Assembly (NCBI RefSeq): GCF_004801375.1
Contig: NZ_SSNZ01000001.1
Location: 372,001 to 436,000 of the forward strand
DNA length: 64,000 nucleotides
Source: Flavobacterium supellecticarium
GTDB taxonomy: Bacteria; Bacteroidota; Bacteroidia; Flavobacteriales; Flavobacteriaceae
Reading direction: 5' to 3'
In this document: positions 1-9,901 of the stretch, one piece after another
Layout of the letters: each line of letters opens with the position of its first letter
Position numbering within the stretch: position 1 is the stretch's first letter
Translations under genes and position numbers: made by a program
Notes under the pieces: generated by a model
What the model was told of the DNA's origin: nothing
Databases searched by the model: none
The model's input: the letters and a program-made list of their open reading frames with translations, nothing else

Positions 1-3000
1 TATGTCAAAGTCCCTGACAAGCTTGGTTTTCAACTCGTCATAAAGATTGAATTGATCAGACTTGGGCGTACCAATATCTGAGAATACAATCTGTGTACCT
101 TTAAATGGTGTACTGTCGTGATACTCGGCAACAACCTGGCGGGCTATGTAATTGATCTTATTTTCGGGATGGTCGCAATAAACTATCTCATTAATTAACC
201 GCATATCGGCCGACATTTTCTTAGCGTAGTTGGTTGCAATCAACATACGCGCTTTATCCTCGGCCTGACTTAACTGTCCTCTTCCGATCAATACGCCATC
301 CCCTGTTTTAGCAAACTCTATTAAATTTTCAATAAACACCTGCTGTTCGGGTGTCGGTTTAATATTGATCAGTTTTTCATCTAGTTCCGGCTTATCAAGG
401 CTAATGTGTTTTGCTGTCTTGTAGTCCGTAATCAGATTGTACAACAAAGCAAGTTCAGGGACTTTAATAAAATGCCGGAACCGCTCCTTTGCGATAATCT
501 CATTCGTAACCGAGAACTCAAAATCTGTAGATTTTTTTGCATACACAGCGGCCCATCCATCAAAGTTTTCAATCCCGAGGCGCTCCATTTCGCGCGGTAT
601 AAAATATTTAAAGATCAGGTACTCCTCCGTTAGACTATTTGAAATTGGTGTACCCGTCAGGAAAGTCACACAGATATCTGCATTGTACCGTAATTGTAAA
701 GTTCTTACGGCAAACAACATATTAAGCGCTTTTTGACTCCCTTCCACATTACCCAGCCCCGCCACACGACTATGCCGAGTAGTAAAGGTTAGATTCTTAA
801 ACTTATGGCTTTCATCCACAAACATATGGTCAAGTCCCATATCATTGAAGGTGATGCCGCTGTCTTTCTTTTTCTCAATATTAAACCGTACGGCTCTCAA
901 TTTTCCGATAAGGTTCTTTTTTCGGATCTCAAGACCTTTGAGCACTTTCTTTGAAATATCCCCTCCTTCCTTCTGGGCTGTATCCAGATCCCGCTCGACA
1001 TTTTCGAGTTCCACATTAAAGATCTGTTGCTGAATTTCGGGAGACTGCGGTATCTTCCCGAATTGATCGTGCGTCAATATCACACAGTCCCAATCATTAT
1101 TTTTTATTTCGTGCAATAACCTAACTCGGTTCCGTGGTTCAAAGTCCTTTTCACTTGGAAACAACAATTTACCTGATGGATAAGCCTTTTTATAAGTGTC
1201 GGCAATATCACCCACGTTAGCCTTTAGCGCAAGTATGATAGGCTTTTGGATAATGCCAAACCTTTTCATTTCCATACCTGCAACTATCATTGTCAGTGTT
1301 TTGCCCAATCCCACTTCGTGGTCGATCAACGCCCCGCGATTTTGGATGATACGCCAGATGGCATTTTTTTGAGATACATAGAGATCTTCGATACCCAGTC
1401 CTTTTTTATCTAAGCCCGGAAATGTAAGGTGACTCCCATCGTACTCACGCAGCACATAACAATTATAAGTATCGTTGTATAGCTTTTCGATTTCTCTTTT
1501 ATCCACTTCGGGTAATGCCATCATCCAGCTAACAAAGCCATTCCGCATCACCTCTATCTTCTGATGTGCCAACTGGATCAGTTCATTGTCGGGAACACGG
1601 ATTTTTTTACCGTCCTTCTCTACTTCGTATGTAAAGAACGGAGCAGTGTTTTCCAGTGCATGCTCAAATAATGTATAGCCATACACTTTACTACCTCTAT
1701 CATTGACAATCGCGTATTCCCGATCCACTTTAATGTTATGGCTAACGGAAACTTTGAAACTGTCCAGTGACGGGAAATAGCGAACTTTTGTATCGCTATC
1801 GAAAAATTCTGTTCCGAAGCGGCTGTAGTATTTCTGTGGTATCCACCGCTCTCCCATGTTAAAATCCAGTAGTTCAAATGGAATACGTTCGGGCTGGATC
1901 GCAACAATTGCATCATAACTACGCTGATATTGTAAATTACCCGCACTACGGTCAATAGCAGCTTCTGCCTTCACCATTTTCTCCACCACATTACCACTTA
2001 GGTAAAGATCAGCCGTTTCCCAGGTATCACCGTCCGGATTAAGCAGAATTCTATCTCCGAGCAATTCAACAGCTTCATTAGGGCTTACGCCCATTGCCGA
2101 ACTAATAAAAGCTATATCTACCCGTCCCAGATCATTAAGGCTATGCGATAAAGCAACGATAGGATCATCTGTTCGGAGCGCTTCCTTTATTTTTTTAGCC
2201 GATTTTGTTAAAACATCCGCTTTGACAAATTGCTCGGCTTCCCGTCGTTCCAACGATGACAAAACGGTCAGACCAAATGCCCGATCTTCCAAGATTAGTT
2301 TTTTATTCGCCAGTCTATTCAATTGACCATATTTCTCGACAAACGACTCATAGGAATTATTGAGCTTATCCCGCAGATCGCTTGCCTCTTCAGGATTATA
2401 TTTCTCCTGTTCAGAAAGCGTAATGTAAGAATCCCTTAATGTTATGTAATGCTTATATAGCGAAAGATTCCTTGTGAGATCCAGATTCTTGAAAAGCGCA
2501 CGGTCATGGTCAATATCTACCTGCTCCAGTAACCCCACTTCTCCATTATTCAAAACCAGGGTACCATCTTTATAGAAAGGCTGCAAACGATAAAAGTGAG
2601 TAGCTTTTTGCAGGAGTAAACTGAAACGGTTTTCTAATGACGGGTCGCCTTCGTATGTAAAAGTGTGCGCATAGCCCGATAAAAAATTGGACGCACGCCC
2701 GATTTCCGATCCGAAGTCTTTAGCTTTAAGCCAGTCCGACGACAGGTAATCAACTTCTTTTAAATTGGAATACAATTTATATCGGTATTGATTGTTTTTT
2801 ATTCCCTTTGCAGCAATTGCCACAATACATTCGTGCGAAGGCTTATCCGTTGTCCGTATCGTAGTTATGATTCTTGCAGATTGCTTATCTACAATTTTCA
2901 GATCTTTTTCCGACAGATAGGCTGCCGCCCGATCCAGGTATTCAACCGAATCAAATAGTCCTATTTGTCCTGAGAAATTACTTTGCGCATTTTCCGGCAT

Positions 3001-4224
3001 TGCCAGATAGGTAAGGTTCAGTTTGCCGACATCAGAAATATCTACCTGAACAGACGGAACTTCGACTGCTTTCTTGGTATAATTATGTTCAAAACCACTT
3101 TTAAGAATTTCTTTTAGCGGTGAAGCGATCATGTTGATATCCCCACCCGTTAACCAGATGCTTTTAGACGGTTTTCCGTACTGATTAAGTCCGTCAACCA
3201 CCTCATCGCCGATAACAATTCTATCAATATGTTCACTGATGTACGTATTCTGGTAATAGTCTCCCAAGAGACCTTTTACCTTTTCACTCGCAATCAATTC
3301 CTGCTCATGCATGGCAAGACCTTCCTTTTGACTGTTCTTCTGTACAATGAGTAGATGACTGGGAGCTTGCGTATTTCCGGAATCTTTCATTAGATTATCC
3401 GGCATCACTGCCAAAGAAACAAAATCCGCCCTATCAAACAGGTATCTTCGTATCTGAGCATTGGATGGGCTATTTAAAAAAGCATCGGTCGTAATGTAAG
3501 CCATTACTCCGCCTTCTTTAAGTTTATTAAGACCCTTTGCAAAAAAATAATTATGAATACGACCAGTTAATTCCTTGTCCTTAAATTCGGGATCGTAAAC
3601 AAGAAAATTACCGAATGGAATATTACTTACAACCAGATCATAACTTCCGTTTTCATCGTTCGAAGTTTCTTCCAATCCGATGATATGGGTATCGGTTTTT
3701 ATTAAATTATGATGGTTAATTGCGGATAGAATACGCCCCGTGAGCAGGTCCTTCTCCACGGCGGTGATATGCTGCATATCCGGATATGCTCGGATAGCTT
3801 CTTCGATAAATACCCCACTTCCCGCAGACGGTTCATATAACCGCTGGATAGGGACATCATAATTCTTTAGAATTTCAAATAAAGTACGGGGTACGACTTC
3901 GGGTGTATAGAAAGCTGTCAATGTGCTTTCCTTTAACGAACTTACAGTCTGTTTATAAACTAGACTATCCAAACTATTTAATAACAACTGATGTAAGTCG
4001 CAAATACTGTCAAAGTGTTTAAGATCACTATCCGTTGCACCGAGACTCCGCCATTCTTCAACATTTGTTGGCGGATACAGTATGACCTTAATCCCACCGA
4101 ATCCAGCATACTTCCGAAGTAATTGCAGCTCACCATCGGACAAAGACGTAGCGCCATCCCAAGATAAAGCTATCCGTATAGCATTGATATTATCTGCTAA
4201 TTTTTGTCCAACATTGTAAGCCAT
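1..4224 (-). CDS. N6-adenine DNA methylase / SNF2-type helicase fusion (partial, C-terminus off window)
   Basis: The frame is open from an ATG at 4224 to the left edge, giving 1408 residues with no stop, so the C-terminus lies outside the window. Residues 131-137 read EPSAGSG, the AdoMet-binding motif I, and 201-205 read NIPFG, the motif IV form seen in DarB-like adenine methylases. From about residue 966 a helicase half follows: DHEVGLGKT (Walker A), DESHKF near 1134 (Walker B, DEAH-like) and TGTPISN near 1188 (motif III). Such methylase-helicase giants are common on Bacteroidetes conjugative elements and are thought to protect or process transferred DNA; that role is inferred here. It is the last gene seen of the leftward operon that starts near 5.6 kb. 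Confidence 0.88.
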   Translation of the reverse strand, partial: MAYNVGQKLADNINAIRIALSWDGATSLSDGELQLLRKYAGFGGIKVILYPPTNVEEWRSLGATDSDLKHFDSICDLHQLLLNSLDSLVYKQTVSSLKESTLTAFYTPEVVPRTLFEILKNYDVPIQRLYEPSAGSGVFIEEAIRAYPDMQHITAVEKDLLTGRILSAINHHNLIKTDTHIIGLEETSNDENGSYDLVVSNIPFGNFLVYDPEFKDKELTGRIHNYFFAKGLNKLKEGGVMAYITTDAFLNSPSNAQIRRYLFDRADFVSLAVMPDNLMKDSGNTQAPSHLLIVQKNSQKEGLAMHEQELIASEKVKGLLGDYYQNTYISEHIDRIVIGDEVVDGLNQYGKPSKSIWLTGGDINMIASPLKEILKSGFEHNYTKKAVEVPSVQVDISDVGKLNLTYLAMPENAQSNFSGQIGLFDSVEYLDRAAAYLSEKDLKIVDKQSARIITTIRTTDKPSHECIVAIAAKGIKNNQYRYKLYSNLKEVDYLSSDWLKAKDFGSEIGRASNFLSGYAHTFTYEGDPSLENRFSLLLQKATHFYRLQPFYKDGTLVLNNGEVGLLEQVDIDHDRALFKNLDLTRNLSLYKHYITLRDSYITLSEQEKYNPEEASDLRDKLNNSYESFVEKYGQLNRLANKKLILEDRAFGLTVLSSLERREAEQFVKADVLTKSAKKIKEALRTDDPIVALSHSLNDLGRVDIAFISSAMGVSPNEAVELLGDRILLNPDGDTWETADLYLSGNVVEKMVKAEAAIDRSAGNLQYQRSYDAIVAIQPERIPFELLDFNMGERWIPQKYYSRFGTEFFDSDTKVRYFPSLDSFKVSVSHNIKVDREYAIVNDRGSKVYGYTLFEHALENTAPFFTYEVEKDGKKIRVPDNELIQLAHQKIEVMRNGFVSWMMALPEVDKREIEKLYNDTYNCYVLREYDGSHLTFPGLDKKGLGIEDLYVSQKNAIWRIIQNRGALIDHEVGLGKTLTMIVAGMEMKRFGIIQKPIILALKANVGDIADTYKKAYPSGKLLFPSEKDFEPRNRVRLLHEIKNNDWDCVILTHDQFGKIPQSPEIQQQIFNVELENVERDLDTAQKEGGDISKKVLKGLEIRKKNLIGKLRAVRFNIEKKKDSGITFNDMGLDHMFVDESHKFKNLTFTTRHSRVAGLGNVEGSQKALNMLFAVRTLQLRYNADICVTFLTGTPISNSLTEEYLIFKYFIPREMERLGIENFDGWAAVYAKKSTDFEFSVTNEIIAKERFRHFIKVPELALLYNLITDYKTAKHISLDKPELDEKLINIKPTPEQQVFIENLIEFAKTGDGVLIGRGQLSQAEDKARMLIATNYAKKMSADMRLINEIVYCDHPENKINYIARQVVAEYHDSTPFKGTQIVFSDIGTPKSDQFNLYDELKTKLVRDFDI

Positions 4225-4264
4225 TTCCCCCGCACTTTACCGCTCTCACTTAACCAAACAACTT

Positions 4265-4714
4265 CTACAAAAGATAATTATGAACTTCCGCTATAATGGC
4301 ATACCGTAGATGCCTGTTGTCTTCTGTTTCTACCGAAAAATCAAATTGATTGAATGTTTCCGTACAGATTTGCAGAAGATTGATAACCTCATAGGTCAAT
4401 GTTCCTTCTTCCTTCAGACGATCAAAATCATCTGGAAATTCCTCCTCGATGACGCTTTTGATATACAAAAACTTCGATGGCTTCAACGCAGCAGTAAGCT
4501 CTGCCATACATCGTTCTTGCACGATGTAATCCGGTTGCCCGCCTTCTAAAAGTTCATCTACCAGCGGCATAACCGATTTGATCTGTTCATCCAGATAAGA
4601 ACCAACGGAATAGTTCTCTTGCAAGTCGAACATAAGTTCCGGATTGTGTTCAATGATATATGCCCACAATTTTTCTTTAAGAATGGTAAACATATGATCT
4701 TGATTAAACCCCAA
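4265..4714 (-). CDS. Small helical protein of the conjugation operon (possibly DUF1896-like)
   Basis: The 149-residue product is soluble, acidic and mostly helical, without signal peptide or membrane segment. It lies between TraE, which it overlaps by 11 bases, and the methylase-helicase 40 bases downstream, so it is almost certainly co-transcribed with them. The helical pattern, with a central segment ending KSVIEEEF, resembles DUF1896 proteins that often accompany this helicase in Bacteroides elements, but the match is weak by eye. Met8 is an alternative start. No catalytic motif is visible and no function is claimed. Confidence 0.72.
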   Translation of the reverse strand: MGFNQDHMFTILKEKLWAYIIEHNPELMFDLQENYSVGSYLDEQIKSVMPLVDELLEGGQPDYIVQERCMAELTAALKPSKFLYIKSVIEEEFPDDFDRLKEEGTLTYEVINLLQICTETFNQFDFSVETEDNRHLRYAIIAEVHNYLL

Positions 4715-5030
4715 AAAAACTTTGGATGACAGTCGCTACCACGACTAAAAAAACACAACTTCCAAACCATGCAGCAGCAACTTTGCCCGTATCCTGATCA
4801 CCTGAATTCCATTTCTGGTACACCTTGACAGCACCGATAAGCCCTAACAAGGCGCCAACTGCATACATTAAGTTCGTGCCGGCGGCAAAGTAGCTCCGCA
4901 CCTGCTGATTGGCAGCATTTATTCCGGCGATTCCGTCCTGAGCATATACTGACGATACGCTCACAATGAGTAGGGCTAATACCAACCCTGAACGAATTTT
5001 ATTCTTCGTTATCCATTCACACTTTTCCAT
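4704..5030 (-). CDS. traE: Conjugative transfer protein TraE (DUF4134)
   Basis: This 108-residue protein has a signal-like hydrophobic segment (about 16-31) ending in VYAQDG, a second membrane segment (about 52-68) and a third at the C-terminus (about 86-106). A short KVYQKWNSGDQD stretch lies between the last two. This layout, with AGTNLMYAVGALLGLIGAVK before the loop, is typical of DUF4134, called TraE in CTnDOT-type elements, a small inner-membrane part of the type IV secretion channel. Its end overlaps the start of the 4714 gene. Other channel genes (TraG to TraN) are not in the window and may lie beyond its left edge. Confidence 0.85.
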   Translation of the reverse strand: MEKCEWITKNKIRSGLVLALLIVSVSSVYAQDGIAGINAANQQVRSYFAAGTNLMYAVGALLGLIGAVKVYQKWNSGDQDTGKVAAAWFGSCVFLVVVATVIQSFFGV

Positions 5031-5168
5031 TTCACTCGAAGTTTAATTTTTACATAAGAAAAACGAAGTGGCTGCGCTATTACACTACCCGCAAATCCAT
5101 CACACTTACCATACCGCACCGAGACGAATAGGACAGCCAACTTCGTTAGGAACCGTCAACCTCACGTT

Positions 5169-5639
5169 CTACCACAGCACATCAACCTCTTCCCTGCTCA
5201 GTATGACGATTCCATATTTTTCAGTCTCCGCGACAATCAATTCATTCACAGACTCGCGTAAAGCGGAATCCTTGACTGAAGGGTACTCTTTTAAGACCAA
5301 TCGTAGATATTCTTTGAATTCAGCCTTTACTGGCTTAGACTTTGACGTATCAGCAATAACCTTTTTAAGTTTCTGGATGAGAAATTCGATCTCCTCAAAG
5401 TCATTGTCCAGTGTATTCAGAATAGCAGTTCCTTCCTGCATAGCCGAAGTTGACTTTACCTCTGTCACATCCTGGTACTCATCTTCAAATAGATCAGAAC
5501 CAAAGCGTTCATCTGATTTTGACAGAATGACATGGGTAATGTCGTTTCTAAAATATTTTATCGCCAACCAGAGGTAGTAAATTACCATGGCAACACAGAT
5601 TCCGATAAAATAGTCGATCCAAGTAAATTGATTAAGCAT
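5169..5639 (-). CDS. Membrane-anchored protein at the head of the tra operon
   Basis: This 156-residue protein has one membrane segment near its N-terminus (about residues 8-27) and an acidic, helical cytoplasmic part. I do not recognise the family. Its position, first in the leftward run that continues with traE about 140 bases downstream, suggests a transfer-related role. The start is the ATG at 5639; the 250 bases upstream hold no gene and probably carry the operon promoter. A long opposite-strand frame (5068-5577) is a shadow. Confidence 0.7.
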   Translation of the reverse strand: MLNQFTWIDYFIGICVAMVIYYLWLAIKYFRNDITHVILSKSDERFGSDLFEDEYQDVTEVKSTSAMQEGTAILNTLDNDFEEIEFLIQKLKKVIADTSKSKPVKAEFKEYLRLVLKEYPSVKDSALRESVNELIVAETEKYGIVILSREEVDVLW

Positions 5640-5749
5640 AACATCATTGTTTTTAGTTCAACATTTAACCCAGATCTCCTACCGGGTTTTCCTTTTAAGC
5701 TGAAGCAAAGTTGCAAAGATGATCAAGGCACAACAAGTACGAATTTACC

Positions 5750-5777
5750 TGCTACCTATACTGCTACCTTTGCTACC
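5750..5777. promoter_or_regulatory. Three TGCTACC heptamers upstream of the tra operon
   Basis: TGCTACC occurs at 5750-5756, 5762-5768 and 5771-5777, all in the same orientation, about 110 bases before the first gene of the leftward conjugation operon. Repeated heptamers in this place could be binding sites for an activator of transfer. The spacing (12 and 9 bases) is irregular, so this is only a suggestion. Confidence 0.3.
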
Positions 5778-5831
5778 CTATGAAAAATCAGTGGTTAACA
5801 ACGATAAATGAAGAATTTTAGAAATAAAAAA

Positions 5832-5853
5832 GTCAGAATTTGTGTATTCTGAC
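5832..5853 (-). terminator. Hairpin after the RteC-like gene
   Basis: GTCAGAAT and ATTCTGAC form a perfect 8-base stem around a six-base loop, 35 bases past the stop of the leftward regulator gene. On the minus strand it is followed by a T-rich run, fitting a Rho-independent terminator. Confidence 0.65.
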
Positions 5854-5887
5854 TGGCTAAATTACTGTTGCTAAATTTTCTTTACGA

Positions 5888-7096
5888 TCAATAACTTTCT
5901 ATTCGTTTAGCAATTTTATGTAGTGCTTCGATGGCTAACTGCTTATCGCGGTCTTCCGCAACATAGGATTTCGTTCGCATGGATTCATAGGATAGATCCT
6001 TTCTATGTGGTGTCGAAAGGTAAGGTACTACCGTTCGAAAAACTTCCGTTATGGAATTTGCAACAAATATTCGCGCTTCATCAGCACCCCGAAGAATTAA
6101 AGCAACCTGATCTGCGGATAGACTGCATAAAATTTTTTGCATTGACTCCGAATCCTTTTTCTTTGCAGCGTCTAATGTATCCTCTAAATCCATCCCAAAG
6201 GAGATTTGCTTCTCCCAATAGCTAATTTCCTCTTCAAACCATTTTTCAATTACCACGTCAAGATCATGGTAATTCGGGTTTAAAATAAAGCCTGGCTTTC
6301 TATGCAGTTGTCGGAACGTTTTTCTAAAGTAGCAAAGTCGTTCTACCTTCTTCTTTGAACTTTCGAAAGAACTGATCTGATCATACAATCTCAGGGTCAG
6401 TTCGTCAATATAGGATTTACTATTATAATTCAGGTAAATAAGCAGTTTGTCAATCTGGGTAAAAATCACCTCTGAAAGCTGGTTATTATCGATCTCCATA
6501 GATTCTAAGCCTTTAACAAGTTCACGCTTATAAAACAAAGTTCTAAATGTTATTTCGAAATCAAACTCCTTCAGGCGAGTAAAACGGTTTAGACGCTTAA
6601 TCAACAGTTGGTATGGAGCCTTGTAAGGAAGCTGATTAAAATCAATACGCATCTGAAAATGTTCTAATTTTTGCTTTAACCGCTGCTTAGAAATAAATAG
6701 ATATGTTAGTGCGACTTTTTCTTCTTGGCTTAAAAACTTAGCAAACCGGTTTTCAATAAATGCCAGAAGATCGCCGAGAACATGGAGCAAATCTTCATAA
6801 ATTTTATGTAATTCAGGATTCCCGTCTGGTAACTTAGATTTATTAGCAAATACCGTATCAATAATGTTAATTGTTGCTGAATAATACTTCCGTATTATTG
6901 CTTCTACCTCCTTCGTACTATTCGTAGCAAATACCTGTCTTTTTATCACCGATTGAAGTCGAGAACGCTCCTCTCGGAGATACTTCACAATATCCTCATA
7001 CTGTTCAAGACTAAAAGTACGCAAATCCTCGACATTCGGATTTAATGTTATCGTTGCCAATAAATCAATAGACTCTAATGGATAACTATTTTGCAT
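5888..7096 (-). CDS. RteC-like regulatory protein
   Basis: This 402-residue, all-helical soluble protein has no signal peptide. Its C-terminal segment (about 360-400), with the pattern HRKDLSYESMRTKSY then ERDKQ-like charged residues, resembles the ends of RteC-type proteins. RteC of CTnDOT controls excision and transfer of the element. The identification is by eye and moderate; it could be another helical regulator carried by such elements. It stands alone, with a terminator downstream and about 320 non-coding bases upstream, next to the tra operon, which suits a regulator of transfer. Confidence 0.55.
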   Translation of the reverse strand: MQNSYPLESIDLLATITLNPNVEDLRTFSLEQYEDIVKYLREERSRLQSVIKRQVFATNSTKEVEAIIRKYYSATINIIDTVFANKSKLPDGNPELHKIYEDLLHVLGDLLAFIENRFAKFLSQEEKVALTYLFISKQRLKQKLEHFQMRIDFNQLPYKAPYQLLIKRLNRFTRLKEFDFEITFRTLFYKRELVKGLESMEIDNNQLSEVIFTQIDKLLIYLNYNSKSYIDELTLRLYDQISSFESSKKKVERLCYFRKTFRQLHRKPGFILNPNYHDLDVVIEKWFEEEISYWEKQISFGMDLEDTLDAAKKKDSESMQKILCSLSADQVALILRGADEARIFVANSITEVFRTVVPYLSTPHRKDLSYESMRTKSYVAEDRDKQLAIEALHKIAKRIESY

Positions 7097-7419
7097 AATT
7101 CACAGGTAGATTAATTAGACAAACCGTTAACAATAATTTATTTACATAATTCCTAAGTAGGTACGGAAATATTGAGTTTCGTTACAAAAAAAAAATATTT
7201 TTATGCAGAAAATCAAAAATTTTATCTAATCTGTCTCCAAGTTAAATGACTGCTATAAATGCAAGAAAACAAAATTTCACATACCAAACCTGAAACCAAC
7301 ATATTTGGATGAGATATTTCCTGACTCTGCTATTTTTTATAAATAACCATTGGATTCCCATTTTTTATTTGCATTATTGAGTTATAGTTTTTAGTTCAAA
7401 ATCCAATTAGAAAACTAAC
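7097..7419. other. Intergenic region between RteC-like gene and sigma factor
   Basis: These 323 very AT-rich bases separate divergent genes and must hold both promoters. There is a long A run near 7187-7196. I saw no gene, no clear repeat and no well-placed TAnnTTTG box that I would commit to. Confidence 0.4.
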
Positions 7420-7932
7420 GTGTTTTTTAAGAAATCAGACGAAGATGCTTTTCTACAACGTTTAAAACGACATTCCGGAATTATCATCCGCGTGAGTCGT
7501 ATTTATTTTGATTATGAAGAAGACAGAAAAGATTTAAAACAGGAGATCATTTATCAGCTATGGAAGTCTTTTCCATCTTTTCGGGGGGAAAGTTCCTTTT
7601 CCACTTGGATGTATAGAGTAGCTGTAAATACAGCACTAACATATCTTCAGCAGCAAAAAAAGGAATCAATCATTCACTTCTACGAAAAATTACCCGAAAT
7701 TGTTGAAGAAAACGATACCGATATTAAAGAATTACAGACTAAAATATTCTATGATGCAATTTACAAACTTACACCAGTCGAAAAGGCATTAATCTTTTAT
7801 CATTTAGAAGGACTTCCTCATAAAGAGATAGGAGAACAGCTTGGTATAAGTGAAGTGAACGCTAGAGTAAAACTAAACAGGATTAAAGAAAAAACTAAGG
7901 AAATCATTAAAAAGCAAGGTTATGAATTTTGA
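7420..7932 (+). CDS. ECF-type RNA polymerase sigma factor
   Basis: The 170-residue product has the two ECF domains: region 2 (about 20-85) with DLKQEIIYQLWKSFPSFRG and STWMYRVAVN, and region 4 (about 115-165) with LTPVEKALIFYHLEGL then the helix-turn-helix HKEIGEQLGISEVNARVKL. The start is GTG; the only nearby ATG is out of frame. The next gene starts inside its last codons (11-base overlap), the usual arrangement of an ECF sigma factor with a membrane partner that may control it. It is not close to any FecR or SusC gene, so it probably serves a different regulon from the sigma factor at 15.2 kb. Confidence 0.9.
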   Translation: MFFKKSDEDAFLQRLKRHSGIIIRVSRIYFDYEEDRKDLKQEIIYQLWKSFPSFRGESSFSTWMYRVAVNTALTYLQQQKKESIIHFYEKLPEIVEENDTDIKELQTKIFYDAIYKLTPVEKALIFYHLEGLPHKEIGEQLGISEVNARVKLNRIKEKTKEIIKKQGYEF

Positions 7933-8515
7933 CGATTTTAAAAATAACTGGAAGTCGGAACAGGATGAAATAGAAATACAATTCTCCAAATCATCAAATC
8001 ACCCATTGAGAAGGTTACAAAAGACTTTGTACCGCGAGATAATTGCGCAGATATTGGGTGTTATTTTTTTAGCATTTTTCCCGTTACTGTTTTCATTTTC
8101 GGCTGTATTGAAGAATATATATTTTATTATTTATGCCATGATATTCGCATCTGCATGCTACTATCTTTTTTCTTTTAGAAATTTCTACAGAAGTCTGAAT
8201 GTTTTACATCTCTCATCCAGTCAAACATTATCGGAAGTTTATATAGCATTGCAGATATTTATAGAAAGATATAAATCATTCAGCTTTTTTATTGTTCCAT
8301 ACGCCCTTTTAGCACTCTTAATAACGTTTCTGGACAAGTATTATGATCAAAAGCTTTTTCAATTTATAATATCGCTTGACAAGCTAGTAACAATAATCTT
8401 AATACTAACATTTACCACAGTCTTATTTTTAATCCTTATAAATTTGTATTGCCGTATAGTCTACGGTAAATATCTTAAAGAGCTGAAAAAGATAATTGAC
8501 GATTTACAAACGTAA
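7922..8515 (+). CDS. Membrane partner of the sigma factor (putative anti-sigma)
   Basis: This 197-residue protein has a short hydrophilic N-terminus (about 1-38, where anti-sigma factors bind sigma), then four predicted membrane segments in two pairs (about 40-60, 66-86, 122-142, 157-178), and a short basic tail. There is no zinc-finger motif of the ZAS type. Its start codon lies within the sigma gene, so translation is probably coupled. The anti-sigma role rests on position and topology only. Confidence 0.65.
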   Translation: MNFDDFKNNWKSEQDEIEIQFSKSSNHPLRRLQKTLYREIIAQILGVIFLAFFPLLFSFSAVLKNIYFIIYAMIFASACYYLFSFRNFYRSLNVLHLSSSQTLSEVYIALQIFIERYKSFSFFIVPYALLALLITFLDKYYDQKLFQFIISLDKLVTIILILTFTTVLFLILINLYCRIVYGKYLKELKKIIDDLQT

Positions 8516-8562
8516 TTCACATTATCTTAAATTTAATAAAAGGAACAGTATTCAAATTTCCT

Positions 8563-8955
8563 TTATAATATGGGTACTACCATTCTGTCTTTAGGTTCCA
8601 CTGACCATTGAACTTGCCATACACGTCCGTCAATTTGGTCCAGCAGAATGAAATTATATATATTTGTTGTTGGATAGAGAAAAAATCTCCCATTCTTCTC
8701 CTCTTCTTTTGGAACGCGTGACACCAAGGATAACGCAACTTCTGACTCATTACCTTTAGTAGACCATTGCACGAGCCACATCTGACCATTTTTCGTATTC
8801 AGTTTAATAAAAATATTCATATTTTTTGTGGAGAACAGCCTATACTCAACATTGCTATCCGTCGAGATATTTTGAGTTGCTGTGTCAGCCCCACTTTGAG
8901 CAGAAACTGAGATTACTGTCAAGAGCATCATTGATGCAAAAAATATTTTTTTCAT
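8563..8955 (-). CDS. Small secreted protein of unknown function
   Basis: The 130-residue protein starts with a clear signal peptide (basic start, hydrophobic core to about residue 18, cleavage after SVSAQ). The mature part contains two related stretches: NGQMWLVQWS near 56-65 and DGRVWQVQWS near 109-118, suggesting a tandem beta-strand repeat of about 53 residues. I do not know a family for it. It is convergent with the sigma operon. Confidence 0.7.
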   Translation of the reverse strand: MKKIFFASMMLLTVISVSAQSGADTATQNISTDSNVEYRLFSTKNMNIFIKLNTKNGQMWLVQWSTKGNESEVALSLVSRVPKEEEKNGRFFLYPTTNIYNFILLDQIDGRVWQVQWSVEPKDRMVVPIL

Positions 8956-9139
8956 TATGGAGATCTGTTTTTAAAAGTTTTTTGTGGCACTATTGTCCTA
9001 AGCTAAAAGCTAACGCCACGCAGATTCGAACACAAGCTGCTAAATAAAGAAATATGTGTTACTAAATCGTAAAGATTGGCTTATATTTTCAGGAGGATAA
9101 AGCGAGCTATGGCACAAAACTAGTATTATACGTGATAAC

Positions 9140-9856
9140 TTAGTTTAATTTTGTAATGTAAAGAAAAGGACCGTATTCAATTTCATTGTTTGCATCAGAA
9201 AAATATTTCACCTTACTTTCTTTTATTATTACATTATTCATTGTCAATCGTAAATTCCAATTTCCATTGCAAGGATGAAGAATTGGTTTCAGAAATTCTA
9301 AATTCTCATTTTCAATTTTCCAAATCCACTTAGGCTTTTGATTTTTTATTTTATATGGTTCCAAATTCCATAATTCAAGTTTATTTCCATAATCATTTTC
9401 GCCTGGTGTATTAATATCTATTAAGGAGATAAAGTAGGTCAAGTCAGGTTCTGAATACCCTCGGTTTGGGAATTTAATAAAGCCTATTTTTTTCCAAAAC
9501 TTTTCGGAAGTAATCGGAGCGCAAAATAGCTTTATAGCTATTAAACCAATACTCTGATAGTAGTCAGCTACGCTCTCATAAAATAATTTTCCAAACCCCT
9601 TTCTTCTATAATTGGGTTTTATCTCCATAATATCAAGTGACGCATAAATTCCACAATTTCTCCATGTAATAAAGCCAATAATTAAATCATCATTTTGAAA
9701 TATTAATAACTCTTCATTTTCATAACTCTTTTCAATTAAATTCCAATTACAATAAAATCCTTCATTACTAATTTTATGTTCTTCTAATAGCCAACTTTTT
9801 ATCTCATTGAGATTATCTACAGTTGGATTTGTGTTAATATCAAAGGATAAGTTCAT
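9140..9856 (-). CDS. GNAT-family N-acetyltransferase
   Basis: This 238-residue protein has a GNAT fold in its first half: an acceptor-side strand pair (about 50-75), motif A with IKPNYRRKGFGKLFYE (about 79-94, the acetyl-CoA pyrophosphate loop RRKGFG), and FWKKIGFIKF (about 119-128). Residues after 140 form an extra domain I cannot assign. It is the last gene of a leftward run that begins with the HEPN-like gene at 12998, 45 bases after the DUF6602 gene. It could modify a partner protein or a nucleic-acid adduct, or be a passenger; the substrate cannot be told. Confidence 0.82.
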   Translation of the reverse strand: MNLSFDINTNPTVDNLNEIKSWLLEEHKISNEGFYCNWNLIEKSYENEELLIFQNDDLIIGFITWRNCGIYASLDIMEIKPNYRRKGFGKLFYESVADYYQSIGLIAIKLFCAPITSEKFWKKIGFIKFPNRGYSEPDLTYFISLIDINTPGENDYGNKLELWNLEPYKIKNQKPKWIWKIENENLEFLKPILHPCNGNWNLRLTMNNVIIKESKVKYFSDANNEIEYGPFLYITKLN

Positions 9857-9901
9857 TTTAAAGGTTTTATAGCATTACACAAAATCCTGATAACGTTTAT
9901 T

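Noticed and set aside
5068..5577. Plus-strand frame of 169 codons
   Set aside because: It lies antisense over the membrane-anchored tra gene and its sequence is Ser-rich without family features; a shadow.
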